A stretch of 7,849 nt of DNA, from NCBI GenBank assembly GCA_937880075.1, contig CALFLM010000101.1, positions 1 to 7,849 of the forward strand. The letters are read 5' to 3'. The position numbers and the translations under genes are program-made. A model generated the notes under the pieces. The model was not told the DNA's origin, did not search any database, and was given only the letters and a program-made list of their open reading frames with translations. This document shows, in pieces, positions 1-5,321 of this stretch (position 1 is the first letter of the stretch; each line of letters starts with the position of its first letter). The DNA is from an uncultured Romboutsia sp. (GTDB lineage: Bacteria; Bacillota; Clostridia; Peptostreptococcales; Peptostreptococcaceae).

Positions 1-761
1 TAAATGCAGTTATAAAGCCAACTGATTTAATAAAGTCAGTTCAAATAAAGAATACAGATATAGAAAAAGAGCATATAGAAGATAAATACTCAAGACTAGA
101 TATAAAAGCAGTAACAAATAATGGGGAGCATATAAATATTGAAATACAAGTAAAGAATGAATATAACATGATAAAGCGTAGCTTATATTATTGGAGTAAG
201 ATGTATGAAGGACAACTTACAAAAGGTCAAGACTATGACACTTTATCAAGAACAATTTGTATAAATATATTAGACTTTAAATATTTAAAAAATGATAATT
301 TTCATAATTGTTATAGGTTAAAAGAAAAAAATACAAATGAAGAATTAACAGATGTTATGGAACTACATTTTATAGAGATACCAAAATTAAGAAAGTTAGA
401 AAATAGTGAAGATATATCAGATATGTTAGAGGCATGGATAACATTTATAGAAAGACCTACAAGTGAATTAATAGATAAATTAGAAATGTCTTCAGATGAA
501 ATAAAGGAAGCAAAAGAAGAGTTAGTAAGATTAAGTGGAAATGATAAAGAGAGAGAAAGATATGAAAAAAGGTTTGAATCTCTTTTAGAACAAAATAGCT
601 TACTTGCTAATGCAGAGAAAAAGGGGATTGAAAAGGGAAGAAAAGAAGGAATAATAGAAATTGCTAAAAACTTAATTTTGAATGGTTTAGATAATGATTT
701 AATTATAAAATCAACAGGATTATCATTAAAAGAAATTACAGAATTAAGAAATAAAAAATAA
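1..761 (+). CDS. Rpn-family PD-(D/E)XK nuclease, 5' end outside window
   Basis: The reading frame is open from base 3 (AAT) to TAA at 759-761, and its first codon matches residue 32 of the full-length neighbour at 917, so about 31 residues lie outside the window. The ATG at 168 is an internal methionine of the same protein, not the start. The family consists of DNA nucleases first described as recombination-promoting or 'putative transposase' proteins; E. coli Rpn proteins have been linked to antiphage defence. Active-site-like residues are visible: Asp in LDIK (99-101) and the E-x-Q signature in NIEIQ. The two genes match almost base for base until the codons for LLANAE near 600; then the KG-rich linker and tail differ, although both end TGLSLKEI-x-ELRNKK. 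The stop codon lies inside the terminator stem. The family assignment is firm; a role in defence is inference. Confidence 0.85.
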   Translation, partial: NAVIKPTDLIKSVQIKNTDIEKEHIEDKYSRLDIKAVTNNGEHINIEIQVKNEYNMIKRSLYYWSKMYEGQLTKGQDYDTLSRTICINILDFKYLKNDNFHNCYRLKEKNTNEELTDVMELHFIEIPKLRKLENSEDISDMLEAWITFIERPTSELIDKLEMSSDEIKEAKEELVRLSGNDKERERYEKRFESLLEQNSLLANAEKKGIEKGRKEGIIEIAKNLILNGLDNDLIIKSTGLSLKEITELRNKK

Positions 762-785
762 GGCTTAATTAAGCCTTATTTTTTA
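753..785 (+). terminator. Rho-independent terminator of first rpn gene
   Basis: A perfect 24-nt palindrome (757-768 paired with 769-780, AATAAGGCTTAA/TTAAGCCTTATT) is flanked by A and T tracts that extend the stem, so it can work on both strands. The stop codon at 759-761 is inside the stem. Nearly the same hairpin recurs at 1797 and 5544. Confidence 0.85.
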
Positions 786-796
786 TTGTCCTCTAA

Positions 797-830
797 ACTA
801 AAATTTTAGGATTAGTTATTTTTTTATAAA
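797..830 (+). repeat. Intergenic repeat, copy A
   Basis: The core AAATTTTAGGATTAGTTATT, preceded by CTCTAAAC-T and followed by TTTTTATA, lies between the terminator of the first rpn gene and the promoter of the second. The same sequence recurs at about 1834, 2337 and 7171, always on the + strand. Its function is unknown: an upstream promoter element, a protein-binding site or a module boundary are all possible. Confidence 0.7.
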
Positions 831-849
831 AATTCCTTATTAAAATTTA

Positions 850-877
850 TTTTTGGATAAGCAAATAATAGTATAAT
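850..877 (+). promoter_or_regulatory. Probable promoter of second rpn gene
   Basis: A perfect -10 box TATAAT lies at 872-877, with a weak -35 candidate TTTTTG at 850-855 (16-bp spacer). A start site near 884 would leave a leader of about 33 nt before the ATG at 917. The -35 is poorly matched, so activation or the upstream repeat may matter. Confidence 0.5.
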
Positions 878-916
878 AAAAATATATTTATAGACAAAAG
901 AAAGGAAGAATAATAC

Positions 917-1801
917 ATGAGTTTTGGAATATTAAGTCCCAAAGTAGATTTTGTATTTAAAAAGATATTTGGTAATGAAAAACATCCAAATATATTAATA
1001 TCATTTCTAAATGCAGTTATAAAGCCAACTGATTTAATAAAGTCAGTTCAAATAAAAAATACAGATATAGAAAAAGAGCATATAGAAGATAAATACTCAA
1101 GACTAGATATAAAAGCAGTAACAAATAATGGGGAGCATATAAATATTGAAATACAAGTAAAGAATGAATATAACATGATAAAGCGTAGCTTATATTATTG
1201 GAGTAAGATGTATGAAGGACAACTTACAAAAGGTCAAGACTATGACACTTTATCAAGAACAATTTGTATAAATATATTAGACTTTAAATATTTAAAAAAT
1301 GATAATTTTCATAATTGTTATAGGTTAAAAGAAAAAAATACAAATGAAGAATTAACAGATGTTATGGAACTACATTTTATAGAGATACCAAAATTAAGAA
1401 AGTTAGAAAATAGTGAAGATATATCAGATATGTTAGAGGCATGGATAACATTTATAGAAAGACCTACAAGTGAATTAATAGATAAATTAGAAATGTCTTC
1501 AGATGAAATAAAGGAAGCAAAAGAAGAGTTAGTAAGATTAAGTGGAAATGATAAAGAAAGAGAAAGATACGAAAAGAGGTTTGAATCTCTTTTAGAACAA
1601 AATAGCTTACTTGCTAATGCAGAAAGAAAAGGGCTTCAAAAAGGACTTCAAAAAGGTATTGAAAAAGGCAAAAAAGAGGGAGCAAAGCAAGAAAAAATAT
1701 TAATAGCAAAAAATCTATTAGATGTATTAGATGATGAAACTATTTCAAACAAAACTGGATTATCATTAAAAGAAATTAAAGAATTAAGAAATAAAAAATA
1801 A
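917..1801 (+). CDS. Rpn-family PD-(D/E)XK nuclease, full length
   Basis: This encodes 294 aa, the usual Rpn/PDDEXK transposase-like length. ATG at 917 is preceded by an AAAGGAAG ribosome binding site. The N-terminus MSFGILSPKVDFVFKKIFG is the characteristic opening of the family. Core residues are Asp64 (LDIK), Glu78 and Gln80 (NIEIQ), followed by the YYWSKMYEGQL segment and the conserved INILDF strand at about 119-123. After residue 236 comes a KG-rich repeat linker (KGLQKGLQKGIEKG), then a short helical tail with a helix-turn-helix-like TGLSLKEIKELRNKK end. It sits about 155 bp after a nearly identical gene and differs from it mainly in the linker and tail. The protein is expected to be a cytoplasmic DNA nuclease. 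A role in defence or toxicity is known for E. coli relatives and only inferred here. Confidence 0.9.
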   Translation: MSFGILSPKVDFVFKKIFGNEKHPNILISFLNAVIKPTDLIKSVQIKNTDIEKEHIEDKYSRLDIKAVTNNGEHINIEIQVKNEYNMIKRSLYYWSKMYEGQLTKGQDYDTLSRTICINILDFKYLKNDNFHNCYRLKEKNTNEELTDVMELHFIEIPKLRKLENSEDISDMLEAWITFIERPTSELIDKLEMSSDEIKEAKEELVRLSGNDKERERYEKRFESLLEQNSLLANAERKGLQKGLQKGIEKGKKEGAKQEKILIAKNLLDVLDDETISNKTGLSLKEIKELRNKK

Positions 1802-1827
1802 GGCTTATATTAGGCCTTATTTTTTAT
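1797..1827 (+). terminator. Terminator of second rpn gene
   Basis: The stem AATAAGGC pairs with GCCTTATT across a short AT loop and is followed by TTTTTT. The stop codon of the gene lies in the left arm. The loop differs slightly from that of the first copy at 753. Confidence 0.8.
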
Positions 1828-1833
1828 TGTATT

Positions 1834-1868
1834 TTAAACTTAAATTTTAGGATTAGTTATTTTTTTAT
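1834..1868 (+). repeat. Intergenic repeat, copy B
   Basis: The segment TTTAAACTTAAATTTTAGG followed by ATTAGTTATTTTTTTATA is nearly identical to copy A for about 30 bases. It sits between the terminator of the second rpn gene and the promoter of the 105-aa gene, the same relative position as copy A. Confidence 0.7.
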
Positions 1869-1890
1869 ATATTCAAATTTAGATATTTTG

Positions 1891-1896
1891 TATAAT
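1891..1896 (+). promoter_or_regulatory. -10 box of the 105-aa gene
   Basis: TATAAT is followed by the same AAAAAT seen after the -10 box of the second rpn gene. No good -35 box is visible, the same situation as at 872. The leader would be only about 14 nt, ending in a GGGGTGA ribosome binding site. Confidence 0.45.
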
Positions 1897-1916
1897 AAAA
1901 ATGGGGTGAATATATA

Positions 1917-2234
1917 TTGTTAAAAAAATTAATAGATAAATTTTACATATATGAAATTGATGATGTTTATTGGATAAACGAAGAAATTTTATCAGATGAT
2001 TTTTATAAAAAAAATACATACTTCTACTTATTAAACTTGTATTATTTATATTTAGATAAAGAAATGTATAAAGAAGTTGCTTATTTAGCATATTTAATTT
2101 CTTATTATTTATTTATTCTTGAAACGCCATTTGGCTCTGAATTTATTTCCAAAAAATATGCAGAGTATGCTTTAAAATACAATAATATAGAAAAATATAG
2201 AGAATGGATGAATTATATAAATCAAGGGAACTAA
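1917..2234 (+). CDS. Unrecognised 105-aa all-helical protein, TTG start
   Basis: The start is TTG at 1917-1919, chosen because GGGGTGA (1903-1909) stands seven bases before it. The product is acidic-to-neutral and very rich in Tyr, Leu and Lys, without a signal peptide. The segment from about residue 35 on (YLFILETPFGSEF, then KKYAEYALKYNNIEKYREW and a final QGN) reads as amphipathic helices. It resembles, from memory, small TPR-like hypothetical proteins of Firmicutes, but I cannot name a family. It has its own repeat, -10 box and terminator, so it is a separate unit behind the rpn genes rather than clearly co-transcribed. A partner or immunity role next to the nucleases is possible but not shown by the sequence. 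Confidence 0.75.
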   Translation: MLKKLIDKFYIYEIDDVYWINEEILSDDFYKKNTYFYLLNLYYLYLDKEMYKEVAYLAYLISYYLFILETPFGSEFISKKYAEYALKYNNIEKYREWMNYINQGN

Positions 2235-2270
2235 CTTATATTTAAATTAAATATAAATACCTAGTAAAAA

Positions 2271-2306
2271 AGTCCTTATAATCCATTTATTCGGCTTATA
2301 AGGGCT
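2271..2306. terminator. Bidirectional hairpin terminator
   Basis: AGTCCTTATAA pairs with TTATAAGGGCT across a loop of about 14 nt. On the minus strand the hairpin is followed by TTTTTT, so it is a good stop for leftward transcripts, including any RNA reading out of the element at 2488. On the + strand the T tract is weak, but it is the only candidate for the gene ending at 2234. Confidence 0.7.
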
Positions 2307-2336
2307 TTAACTTTATCTCAAGTACATAACTTAGTC

Positions 2337-2362
2337 TCTAAAGTAAAATTTTAGGATTAGTT
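2337..2362 (+). repeat. Intergenic repeat, copy C
   Basis: CTCTAAAGTAAAATTTTAGG followed by ATTAG matches copies A and B, then diverges (TTTGTTTTTC). A TATAAT lies at 2397-2402 at a spacing like the other copies, but no gene follows; the next object is the element at 2488. It may mark a module whose gene was lost. Confidence 0.6.
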
Positions 2363-2467
2363 TGTTTTTCTAAAATTTAGAATGTAAAATAGGAGATATA
2401 ATATATTAATAAATTAATAAATAAAAAACTAATTAAAATAAAGCTAGAAAGTTCAAAAAATAATTTA

Positions 2468-2792
2468 TAAATTATTTTGATAATATCGTGAACTACCACC
2501 CACTTAACTACCTACGGTAACGTTTGAAGTGGTGGCTTCTTGGTCAAGATAACTATTGTTATCAGTATCACCAAGCTAACCCCGAAGTCCCTTCGGTTTG
2601 TGTATCAACACTAATAATACCGACTTCTCTATCGGCAAGAGCCACCCTCTTGGATTGTGAATAGAAACAAGTCTGTACACTTCATGGCTTGGTTTTCGCT
2701 CCATGTACAGGTATCGATTGGTTGAATATTTTACGATGCTAACCATTTTCTAGCATCAACCTTATATATTCAGTTTTGAAATTTCTAAACGT
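2468..2792 (-). ncRNA. Predicted TnpB-guide-like RNA (reRNA/omegaRNA), copy 1
   Basis: A TG-N-TATAAT extended -10 box (minus strand, 2799-2804) would start an RNA near 2792. It runs through hairpins at 2720-2762, 2673-2710, 2637-2651, 2620-2635, 2582-2596 and 2548-2563 (closed by CTTGG/CCAAG), then the right-end hairpin 2496-2535. In IS605-family elements the guide RNA of TnpB covers the right end and takes its guide from the flanking DNA; here that would be about 2468-2487. The fold is seen directly; the guide-RNA identity is inference from family architecture. No TnpB lies in the window. Confidence 0.55.
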
Positions 2793-2884
2793 AGCACTAT
2801 TATAACATAAAAATAACCTATCGGTTAGGCTTACATCCTCCACCTCCTACGGTGAGGAATAGGAATTACGCCTTATAGGTTAAA
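2488..2884 (-). mobile_element. Non-autonomous IS605-type element, copy 1
   Basis: This 397-bp stretch recurs at 6778-7174 with a single mismatch (2856 G versus 7146 T) and contains no ORF. On the minus strand the left end is an imperfect hairpin (2815-2881, arms AACCTAT/ATAGGTT) directly next to TTTAAC, like the TTTAA-type insertion motif of IS605 relatives. The right end is a hairpin at 2496-2535 (CCACCACTT / AAGTGGGTGG) followed by TTCAC. Subterminal hairpins, no terminal inverted repeats and no target duplication fit the IS200/IS605 single-strand transposition mode. No TnpA or TnpB is present, so it must be mobilised in trans. The exact ends are uncertain by a few bases because both copies share TTTAAC and TTCAC. 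Confidence 0.85.
2799..2804 (-). promoter_or_regulatory. Extended -10 box inside element, copy 1
   Basis: On the minus strand it reads TGTTATAAT, a consensus TG-N-TATAAT extended -10. No consensus -35 stands 16-18 bases upstream, which extended -10 promoters tolerate. It lies just inside the left-end hairpin and points through the structured region. Confidence 0.55.
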
Positions 2885-2907
2885 TTGGCTTTAGGGTATA
2901 GTTTAAA

Positions 2908-2964
2908 TAAAAAAGAGTGTATCTATTGAAATAACTATATTTCAGTAAATATACTCTTTTTTTA
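2908..2964. terminator. Bidirectional terminator after replication gene
   Basis: The outer stem AAAAAGAGTGTAT / ATATACTCTTTTT carries an inner stem TGAAATA/TATTTCA with loop ACTA. T tracts follow on both strands. It lies about 140 bp past the stop of the replication gene on the minus strand and insulates it from the element at 2488. Confidence 0.8.
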
Positions 2965-3100
2965 TTTATTGTTTTTTATGAAACTTTATTTTTTAATTTT
3001 TGCAAATTCTATCTAAATAAATTATTTTTACTTTTTACTTAATTTATTTATGTATTATTTGTATTTTTTATGCATTTTTCTTTAATATTATATTTTCAGT
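2965..3100. other. AT-rich 3' flank of the replication gene
   Basis: I see no ORF, hairpin of note or promoter here; it is the presumed 3' untranslated region of the minus-strand gene ending at 3101. Confidence 0.5.
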
Positions 3101-4444
3101 TCAACTATTCCACCATTTATAAACTGTCATTTTACTAAGTCCTGTATCTCTGATACATTGACTTTTTTTTGCATTTGGATTTTTTTTTCTATACTCTTTT
3201 ACTATTTGTTCTTTTTTAGGTCGTCCTTCCTTATTCTGCCAATTTTTATTTCCATTAAGTTCATCTCTAACAAATCTAGCTAACTTTAAATGCTCTTTTT
3301 GTTCTCTAAAATTTCTTTTATTTTTTTCAATATGTATATCTGTTAAATAAGAAATACTATTTATTGGATATGTAATATATCTATCATCATAAGCTTGTAG
3401 GGCATCTATTACATCTTTTTCTGTAAATGGATTATCTTCACTTGATGGCAACTTATCAAATTTCTCCATAAATAAAAAAGCGTCTTTTTCAAGTTCTTCT
3501 CTATCTATACCAGACTTTCTAGCATATACTGCTAGCATCATCATACAGTAATATCTATGACCTGTTTTAGCCTCATTTTCAATTCTATCTTTCCACCAAT
3601 CATATAAATCTCTTTTGCATATCCATGTACCTTTAGCTTGCTTGTTAACAATTCTTTTTTCATACCATTTAGGATATTTTTCTTTTGCTTGTTCCAATGT
3701 TAAATTACTCTTATATACAAAATCATCTGTTTTAAATTCATCTCTAACAAACTCATTCATATACTCCATTGTTACACGCTTACCCGTTTCAAATGCCCTT
3801 GCTCGCTCTCCTTTTTTAGTTATAGTACCTACAACCCTAAAACCTTGAAAAAGGCTCTCATATTGGACGTTATCCTCTAATTTAGTAATATATCCTTGCC
3901 ATACTATCCTAGTTAATTCTCTTTTGTATTTTTGTAACTGTTTCACAACGTTTGGAAACAACATTATAGGCTTTTCAAATACATAATACAGATGTAATCC
4001 TGTTCCTGATGAAACTATATAAGTCGGCATTGGTATTCTTTGTAAATTCTCTATTTGATGAAATAAAGTCTTTAATCCCGTTGGATCATCTCCATTTTTA
4101 ATTATCACTCCATCTAAATCTATTGTTAAGGCATATAACTCTCTAGCACTATCACTATTTCGTTTCTTGCCTATGTAACTAATAGGAGACATCAAACAAA
4201 AGTTATCTCTTTCTATAACTTCATCTATTTTATCTAAGTCATCAGTTAAAGTATGTCTTAATATCTTATTTCTTCCATCATATAACTTATCTTTAGTCAC
4301 TTCTACAATTATTCCATTATACTTACCTTTATCATAAACTCCCTTTTCTTGAAGTTCTCCTTCTCTAAATATTTCTCTATAAAATTCCCTTGGTTCTAAT
4401 TCATCATAATATGTATATAGGTACTTAGTTAGTATATTATCCAT
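3101..4444 (-). CDS. Plasmid replication protein, primase-like core with C-terminal HTH
   Basis: The start is ATG at 4444: AGGAGG stands 11 bases upstream, while the in-frame ATG at 4492 has no ribosome binding site. The 447-aa product shows an archaeo-eukaryotic-primase-like signature: D-x-D in LTIDLDG (Asp109, Asp111), then SSGTGLHLYY (His151, the s-x-H motif), then QGFRVVGT at about 201-208 as a possible third motif. The middle is helical (about 250-360). The last 40 residues, KEQIVKEYRKKNPNAK through the TGLSKMTVYKWW end, form a helix-turn-helix that could bind origin repeats. Proteins of this design initiate replication of low-GC Gram-positive plasmids. The palindrome and direct repeats just upstream support an initiator role and autoregulation. 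A phage or integrative-element primase is the alternative. Confidence 0.8.
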   Translation of the reverse strand: MDNILTKYLYTYYDELEPREFYREIFREGELQEKGVYDKGKYNGIIVEVTKDKLYDGRNKILRHTLTDDLDKIDEVIERDNFCLMSPISYIGKKRNSDSARELYALTIDLDGVIIKNGDDPTGLKTLFHQIENLQRIPMPTYIVSSGTGLHLYYVFEKPIMLFPNVVKQLQKYKRELTRIVWQGYITKLEDNVQYESLFQGFRVVGTITKKGERARAFETGKRVTMEYMNEFVRDEFKTDDFVYKSNLTLEQAKEKYPKWYEKRIVNKQAKGTWICKRDLYDWWKDRIENEAKTGHRYYCMMMLAVYARKSGIDREELEKDAFLFMEKFDKLPSSEDNPFTEKDVIDALQAYDDRYITYPINSISYLTDIHIEKNKRNFREQKEHLKLARFVRDELNGNKNWQNKEGRPKKEQIVKEYRKKNPNAKKSQCIRDTGLSKMTVYKWWNS

Positions 4445-4519
4445 GTATAAAAAACCTCCTAAAAATATATAATATGGACGATATATTATCAATATTGTTT
4501 TTAGACCTTTTTTTATTAG

Positions 4520-4546
4520 ATTATATCAGTAAAAAATAGATGTCAA
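4520..4546 (-). promoter_or_regulatory. Promoter of the replication gene
   Basis: On the minus strand a perfect -35 TTGACA (4541-4546) and a perfect -10 TATAAT (4520-4525) preceded by TGA (extended -10) are separated by 15 bp, slightly short of the optimum. A start near 4512 leaves a leader of about 68 nt. The whole promoter lies within or beside the inverted repeat 4522-4569. Confidence 0.7.
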
Positions 4547-4569
4547 AACACCTATTTTTTACTGATATA
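4522..4569. promoter_or_regulatory. Large inverted repeat over the replication promoter (operator/origin candidate)
   Basis: The arms 4522-4539 and 4552-4569 (TATATCAGTAAAAAATAG and its complement) pair perfectly over 18 bp. After one mismatch, TGT/ACA adds three pairs around a CAAA loop. It covers the -35 and part of the -10 of the replication gene, so binding by the protein's own HTH would repress it. It could also serve as an origin hairpin. Confidence 0.65.
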
Positions 4570-4602
4570 TTATCAATACAGTTTTTTACCTTTTTTATTA
4601 TC

Positions 4603-4681
4603 TTCAAATAAAACATATATTAGATTGAATGTTATTAAGTTTTTTCATATAGCCCTTTTGAGTAAAAAACTAATTATATTA
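4603..4681. other. AT-rich spacer upstream of replication region
   Basis: No ORF with a ribosome binding site and no clear hairpin is visible. Confidence 0.4.
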
Positions 4682-4808
4682 ATGAACTCTCTCCAATTTA
4701 CTTTACTTAAATTAATACGTTGAAGTGATGGATTCTTGGTCAATATATACTATTAATACAAGTTTACCAAAGCTACACTCGAAATCCCTTCAGTGATTAT
4801 ACAAACCT
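4682..4808 (-). repeat. Decayed relic of the IS605-type right end / guide RNA
   Basis: The + strand shows scattered matches, in order, to the element at 2488: TGAACT; CGTTGAAGTGATGG against CGTTTGAAGTGGTGG; TTCTTGGTCAA (identical); ACCAAAGCTA against ACCAAGCTA; CGAAATCCCTTCAG against CGAAGTCCCTTCGG; then ACAAACC. Orientation is the same as in the two intact copies. Stem pairs such as CTTGG/CCAAG are partly kept, but the hairpins are broken by substitutions. This marks an older insertion of a related element. Confidence 0.75.
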
Positions 4809-4819
4809 TATATATTTTT

Positions 4820-4930
4820 TTATTTTTTATTTTTTATTTTTATAAATATTATTAAAATTAGTATTAAAAATAACACTTGAATTGCAAAGTTTTTTGGTGA
4901 AAAAAATATAATTGTTCCCGAATAATCCAT
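4820..4930 (-). CDS. Possible 36-aa single-span membrane peptide
   Basis: ATG at 4930 opens a 36-codon frame: polar start MDYSGTIIFFSPKNF, a hydrophobic segment at about 17-30 (AIQVLFLILILIIFI) and a basic tail KIKNKK. GAAAGGA stands about 11 bases before the ATG, a long but usable spacing. The layout resembles small hydrophobic toxins or phage-type membrane peptides, but such frames also arise by chance in AT-rich DNA. It lies between two mobile-element relics, and no antisense RNA or partner gene is recognisable. Confidence 0.35.
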   Translation of the reverse strand: MDYSGTIIFFSPKNFAIQVLFLILILIIFIKIKNKK

Positions 4931-5069
4931 AAAAGTATTAATCCTTTCTATTCTTTCTATATTTTTTAGCAAGTAAGTAATTTAATTATTTTCTAAGTAC
5001 TTGTCCATTTTTATTTAATATTATCTCTCTTTTACCTTTTTTATTTTAATATATTATTTCATTTTCATA

Positions 5070-5091
5070 AATTAATACTTTAGTATTAATT
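5070..5091. terminator. AT-rich hairpin
   Basis: AATTAATACT (5070-5079) pairs with AGTATTAATT (5082-5091) across a 2-nt loop. T-rich sequence follows on the + strand, so a weak terminator is possible, but no gene clearly uses it. Confidence 0.35.
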
Positions 5092-5117
5092 TTGTATTTA
5101 AAAATATTTTATATTTT

Positions 5118-5185
5118 TATTTAGATCTCTGCAAGAGCGCACATACCATTTATGGTGTATAAGTGCGCCCTTCGGATTATATTTT
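5118..5185 (-). other. Group-I-intron-core-like relic with GC-rich hairpin
   Basis: In an otherwise AT-rich stretch the minus strand reads AATCCGAAGG, a strong hairpin (5137-5168, GCGCAC/GTGCGC extended by an ATACCAT pairing), then TTGCAGAGATCTAAAT. The order Q-like sequence, P6-type stem, then an R-like CAGAGA-x-CTAAAT box is that of a group I intron core. No S-like box (GATATAGTC type) is visible, so it would be a dead fragment. IStrons of Clostridium combine such an intron at the 5' end with an IS605-type 3' end, which fits the right-end relic 400 bp downstream on the same strand. A plain structured RNA or stray hairpin is the alternative. Confidence 0.35.
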
Positions 5186-5226
5186 GATTAACCAATCTAT
5201 CATATATTAACATTATTAGTTGATTT

Positions 5227-5264
5227 ATTATAATATTGAAAAATATATTTTTCAATATTATAAT
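5227..5264. repeat. Perfect 38-nt palindrome
   Basis: ATTATAATATTGAAAAATA is followed directly by its complement, with no spacer. It contains TATAAT boxes on both strands. It could extrude a cruciform or bind a dimeric regulator; it lies about 60 bp before the TraD-like pseudogene. Confidence 0.6.
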
Positions 5265-5287
5265 GTTATTTAATTAAATAACATTAT
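5260..5287. repeat. Perfect 28-nt palindrome overlapping the first
   Basis: ATAATGTTATTTAA joins TTAAATAACATTAT. It shares five bases (5260-5264) with the 38-nt palindrome. Two perfect inverted repeats in tandem before a mobilization-type gene suggest a regulatory or transfer-origin site; this is inference. Confidence 0.6.
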
Positions 5288-5321
5288 GGTAGGTTTTATT
5301 TTGGAATAAAATAAAAAGTTA

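Larger units (their letters stand above)
4480..4602. repeat. Direct repeats flanking the operator palindrome (iteron-like)
   Basis: GATATATTATCAATA starts at 4480 and again at 4564. Each is followed by a related tract (TTGTTTTTAGACCTTTTTTT / CAGTTTTTTACCTTTTTT then ATTA), about 38 bp per repeat. The start-to-start distance is 84 bp, close to eight helical turns, putting both on the same DNA face either side of the palindrome. Two copies are few for a classical iteron array. Confidence 0.6.

Noticed and set aside
168..761. Separate 197-aa gene starting at ATG 168
   Set aside because: The ATG is an internal methionine; the frame is open to base 3 and matches the full-length neighbour codon by codon, with no ribosome binding site before 168.
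1879..2091. 70-aa minus-strand hydrophobic frame
   Set aside because: Antisense to the TTG-started gene with its good ribosome binding site; Ile/Tyr-rich composition is what AT-rich antisense DNA gives.
797..2362. CRISPR array from the regularly placed intergenic repeats
   Set aside because: Spacings are about 500-1000 bp with genes between; no short uniform spacers and no cas genes.
2488..2884. Composite transposon formed by the two 397-bp copies carrying the DNA between them
   Set aside because: IS605-type elements move singly through single-strand ends, and no transposase is present; the copies could recombine, but there is no evidence the 4.3 kb between them moves as a unit.
2488..2884. 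The intact 397-bp element as a complete group I intron (mini-IStron)
   Set aside because: I could not find the conserved P/Q/R/S core boxes in it; only the relic at 5118-5185 shows intron-like boxes.
3615..3848. 77-aa + strand frame
   Set aside because: It lies antisense inside the replication gene, lacks a ribosome binding site and has shadow-like composition.
4445..4492. N-terminal extension of the replication protein from ATG 4492
   Set aside because: No ribosome binding site, and the extra codons lie over the leader; AGGAGG clearly serves the ATG at 4444.
4480..4495. Match between the presumed guide of element copy 1 (2468-2487) and the repeats upstream of the replication gene
   Set aside because: The similarity is short, needs a gap and is expected by chance among ATAT-rich sequences.
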